DNA of 8,245 nt, from assembly GCA_013349695.1 (NCBI GenBank), contig DUZD01000163.1:1-8245 (forward strand), in the 5' to 3' direction. Every line of letters begins with the position of its first letter. The stretch's first letter is position 1. Under the pieces are notes generated by a model. That model saw only the letters and a list, made by a program, of their open reading frames with translations. It did no database searches and was not told where the DNA came from. The translations under genes were made by a program, and so were the position numbers. This document shows, in pieces, positions 6,924-8,245 of the stretch. Origin of the DNA: Rhodospirillaceae bacterium. GTDB lineage: Bacteria; Pseudomonadota; Alphaproteobacteria; Rhodospirillales; 2-02-FULL-58-16.

Positions 6924-7091
6924 AAGGCTTATCCCGTTCGCTCCGGTAGCCCATGATGTTGTATGCCTGCCTCAGCAAGAGATATCCCGACAAGGCCATG
7001 GTTTTTCTTCCATCTCACGGGTTTGCCCGCCGAAACGGTAGTGACCTGCGGGTCCATATCTAGACGAGCCGGAAGCAAGGGGATAAGCCTT
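6924..7091. mobile_element. 168-base MITE-like insertion with 8-base target duplication
   Basis: The ends are 23-base inverted repeats starting AAGGCTTATCCC on both sides and matching at 19 of 23 positions through CCGG. The element is GC-rich compared with the AT-rich genes around it, consistent with insertion from the host's own pool. It is too short for a transposase, so it would have to be moved in trans. Eight-base duplications are known for several IS families (for example ISL3, IS66 and IS1595), and I cannot assign the parent. It separates the + strand gene pair from the - strand methyltransferase and is the only candidate structure between the two convergent units; I see no separate terminator. 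Confidence 0.8.
6929..7057 (-). CDS. 42-residue reading frame carried by the inserted element (doubtful gene)
   Basis: On the - strand a frame opens at ATG 7055-7057 and stays open for 42 codons, ending at a TAA (6929-6931) formed by the terminal repeat itself. The predicted peptide begins MDPQVTTVSAGKPVRWKKNH and continues with a GLVGISLAEAG stretch. No Shine-Dalgarno sequence is obvious before the ATG. It could be a genuine small gene, a remnant of the parent transposon's coding region, or a chance frame in a GC-rich repeat. Because it is part of a repeat, many genomic copies would be expected. Confidence 0.3.
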   Translation of the reverse strand: MDPQVTTVSAGKPVRWKKNHGLVGISLAEAGIQHHGLPERTG

Positions 7092-7099
7092 TTAGAATA
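7092..7099. repeat. right target-site duplication of the 168-base element
   Basis: TTAGAATA is identical to 6916-6923 and abuts the right inverted end of the element. Confidence 0.8.
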
Positions 7100-7110
7100 A
7101 ACGTTTTATC

Positions 7111-8064
7111 TTACCAGTACTTATTTGATAGCACCGCCAGTTTTGGGATAGCTTTTACCGCTAATGCGAAATATTCGGCATTCATTTCGAGGCCAATACT
7201 GCGAAGCCCGCAAGCTGACGCGGCGGCAATGGCCGAACCCGAGCCCATGAATGGATCAAGAATCACCCCTTTCCCGAGAGGCAACACCGCGCGAACAATC
7301 TGGCGCAGGAAATGCTGTGGCTTAAGAGAGGGATGCTGGCCAATTTCCCTTTCTTCGCCTCGTGCCGGCGATGATTGGATCAAATCTTTAAAGGGTTCGT
7401 CCGGGGACGGTCGCCGCAGTCCGCCTGTTCCCCATTTTCGCAAATTGTCCTGGACTCTTCCCTCGCAGGGTTTGCGGAAAAGACCCCATGGTTCCCAGCA
7501 AGATTTCGGCATGACTGAAACCTCATCGAACTCTTGATGGGCGCCCTTGGGACGGTCGCCTCCACGAAGGGTATGAACGATTCGGATTATTTCGCCCCGT
7601 TTCTCAAACCCGGCTTTTATGAAAGGTTCATAAACAAGATAGGAAACGAGAGGATTCGTGGCGACAAAAACATGTGCGCCAGGAACGAGCGCCGGTAAAA
7701 GAAGCTCCGAAAATCTTGAAAAGAAAGACCGCAAGGCTTCCTTGTCCGTCTCGGTCAACACCGTAAAGCGGGGAAGCGGACGCCTTTGGCAACCGTCGAA
7801 AGAAGGAGGAATGCGCCAGACCCCACCACGTCCGTTTTTCATTTTCTCAAGTTGAGTAGAGGTATATTCGAGCAAACCATAGGGAGGGTCGGTAACGACG
7901 GCATAAATGGAATTCGGCTCGGCTTTGTCAAGCCAATCAAAAGCATCAACACGATGGATTTCATAAGGAGCGAATCTTTTTTTGCCTATGGTCTCAGCCC
8001 CGTCAAAAAGGGCTGCCTCTTGGTCGGTAGCTTCAGCGGAATCAACAATGCGGTGAGTTTCCAT
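7111..8064 (-). CDS. beta-class site-specific DNA methyltransferase (N6-adenine or N4-cytosine)
   Basis: The 317-residue product transfers a methyl group from SAM to a base in a specific DNA sequence. The catalytic motif IV comes first (TDPPYGL, Asp59-Tyr62), then a central region likely holding target recognition (about 90-230), then HPSLKP at 244-249 and the SAM-binding motif I DPFMGSGS at 270-277 with an acidic Glu293. This IV-TRD-I order defines the beta class. DPPY favours N6-adenine, though N4-cytosine is not excluded. ATG 8064 is chosen over TTG 8085 because AAGGG (8072-8076) lies seven bases before it. No restriction endonuclease is adjacent in view, so it may be an orphan methylase or half of a system continuing past the right edge. 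Composition is intermediate (7141-7260: 64 G+C of 120). Recognition sequence unknown. Confidence 0.92.
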   Translation of the reverse strand: METHRIVDSAEATDQEAALFDGAETIGKKRFAPYEIHRVDAFDWLDKAEPNSIYAVVTDPPYGLLEYTSTQLEKMKNGRGGVWRIPPSFDGCQRRPLPRFTVLTETDKEALRSFFSRFSELLLPALVPGAHVFVATNPLVSYLVYEPFIKAGFEKRGEIIRIVHTLRGGDRPKGAHQEFDEVSVMPKSCWEPWGLFRKPCEGRVQDNLRKWGTGGLRRPSPDEPFKDLIQSSPARGEEREIGQHPSLKPQHFLRQIVRAVLPLGKGVILDPFMGSGSAIAAASACGLRSIGLEMNAEYFALAVKAIPKLAVLSNKYW

Positions 8065-8071
8065 CCATATT

Positions 8072-8076
8072 CCCTT
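8072..8076 (-). promoter_or_regulatory. Shine-Dalgarno site of the DNA methyltransferase
   Basis: AAGGG on the - strand, seven bases from the ATG at 8064, decides that start over the upstream in-frame TTG at 8085. Confidence 0.6.
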
Positions 8077-8085
8077 ACTGACCAA

Positions 8086-8245
8086 ACAAACAATCTTAAC
8101 CGGGTTGTCCCGAAAAAGGGTTTAAAGCGGATTCCCCAATTGCTTGGGGATTTAAATTCAGTAACATTTGCAACCAATGGAATCGCCCGCCGCCGACGGG
8201 GGGCGCCACTCAAGGCGCCATCTTCGGCTATCATCAGGCCCAGTT
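8086..8245. other. upstream region of the DNA methyltransferase with small hairpins
   Basis: No supported gene lies here. Three short inverted repeats are visible: CGGG-TTGT-CCCG (8101-8112), TCCCCAA-TTGC-TTGGGGA (8133-8150) flanked on both sides by TTTAAA (8121-8126 and 8151-8156), and GGCGCC-ACTCAA-GGCGCC (8202-8219). The middle one could be an operator or an attenuator for the methyltransferase, and the last may belong to a GC-rich unit beyond the right edge. No sigma70-type promoter stands out. Confidence 0.4.

Noticed and set aside
5473..7099. The two mobile elements as ends of one composite transposon carrying the gene pair
   Set aside because: Their terminal repeats differ in sequence, and the right element has its own tight 8-base duplication, so they inserted independently.
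7986..8234. An 82-codon - strand frame overlapping the start of the DNA methyltransferase
   Set aside because: Most of it overlaps the methyltransferase in another frame, and the upstream part spans the hairpin region with no ribosome site or motif.

Overview
The window looks like a chromosomal segment of a GC-rich alphaproteobacterium, most plausibly of the Rhodospirillales / Magnetospirillum type. This rests on the GC-rich core genes (the start of mutL, 2341-2520, counts 123 G+C of 180), an endonuclease-type MutL, and the style of the core proteins; no rRNA or marker gene confirms it. A GC-rich housekeeping block is bordered by visibly different accessory DNA on both sides.

Left edge (1-644): the 3' end of an uncharacterised gene of lower GC (121-240 counts 58 of 120), then about 130 bases without a gene. 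Core block (645-5445): pgi (glucose-6-phosphate isomerase), mutL (mismatch repair) and an uncharacterised SAM-methyltransferase-like protein follow one another on the + strand with gaps of 10 and 16 bases, so they probably share a transcript. The last of these runs tail-to-tail into rsmD (16S rRNA m2G966 methyltransferase) on the - strand, and the two coding regions overlap by 40 bases.

Right part (5446-8245): just upstream of rsmD is a 264-base, almost wholly self-complementary element with IS-like terminal inverted repeats and two abutting small hairpins at its tip. After it comes an AT-rich two-gene unit on the + strand: a two-TM membrane protein with a GAF-like cytoplasmic domain, overlapping by 11 bases an 87-residue protein that contains an internal repeat. 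The second gene is only 29% GC over 6661-6900. Next is a 168-base insertion with 23-base inverted ends and a clean 8-base target duplication; its body is nearly filled by a 42-codon reading frame. Last is a beta-class DNA methyltransferase on the - strand with no restriction gene in view.

The core genes serve central carbon metabolism, mismatch repair and ribosome modification. The right-hand part looks like a small acquired island of a membrane sensor/effector-like pair and an orphan methyltransferase, separated by non-autonomous mobile elements. The GAF-like/small-protein pair is the best candidate for an undescribed system, but nothing in the sequence proves its function.
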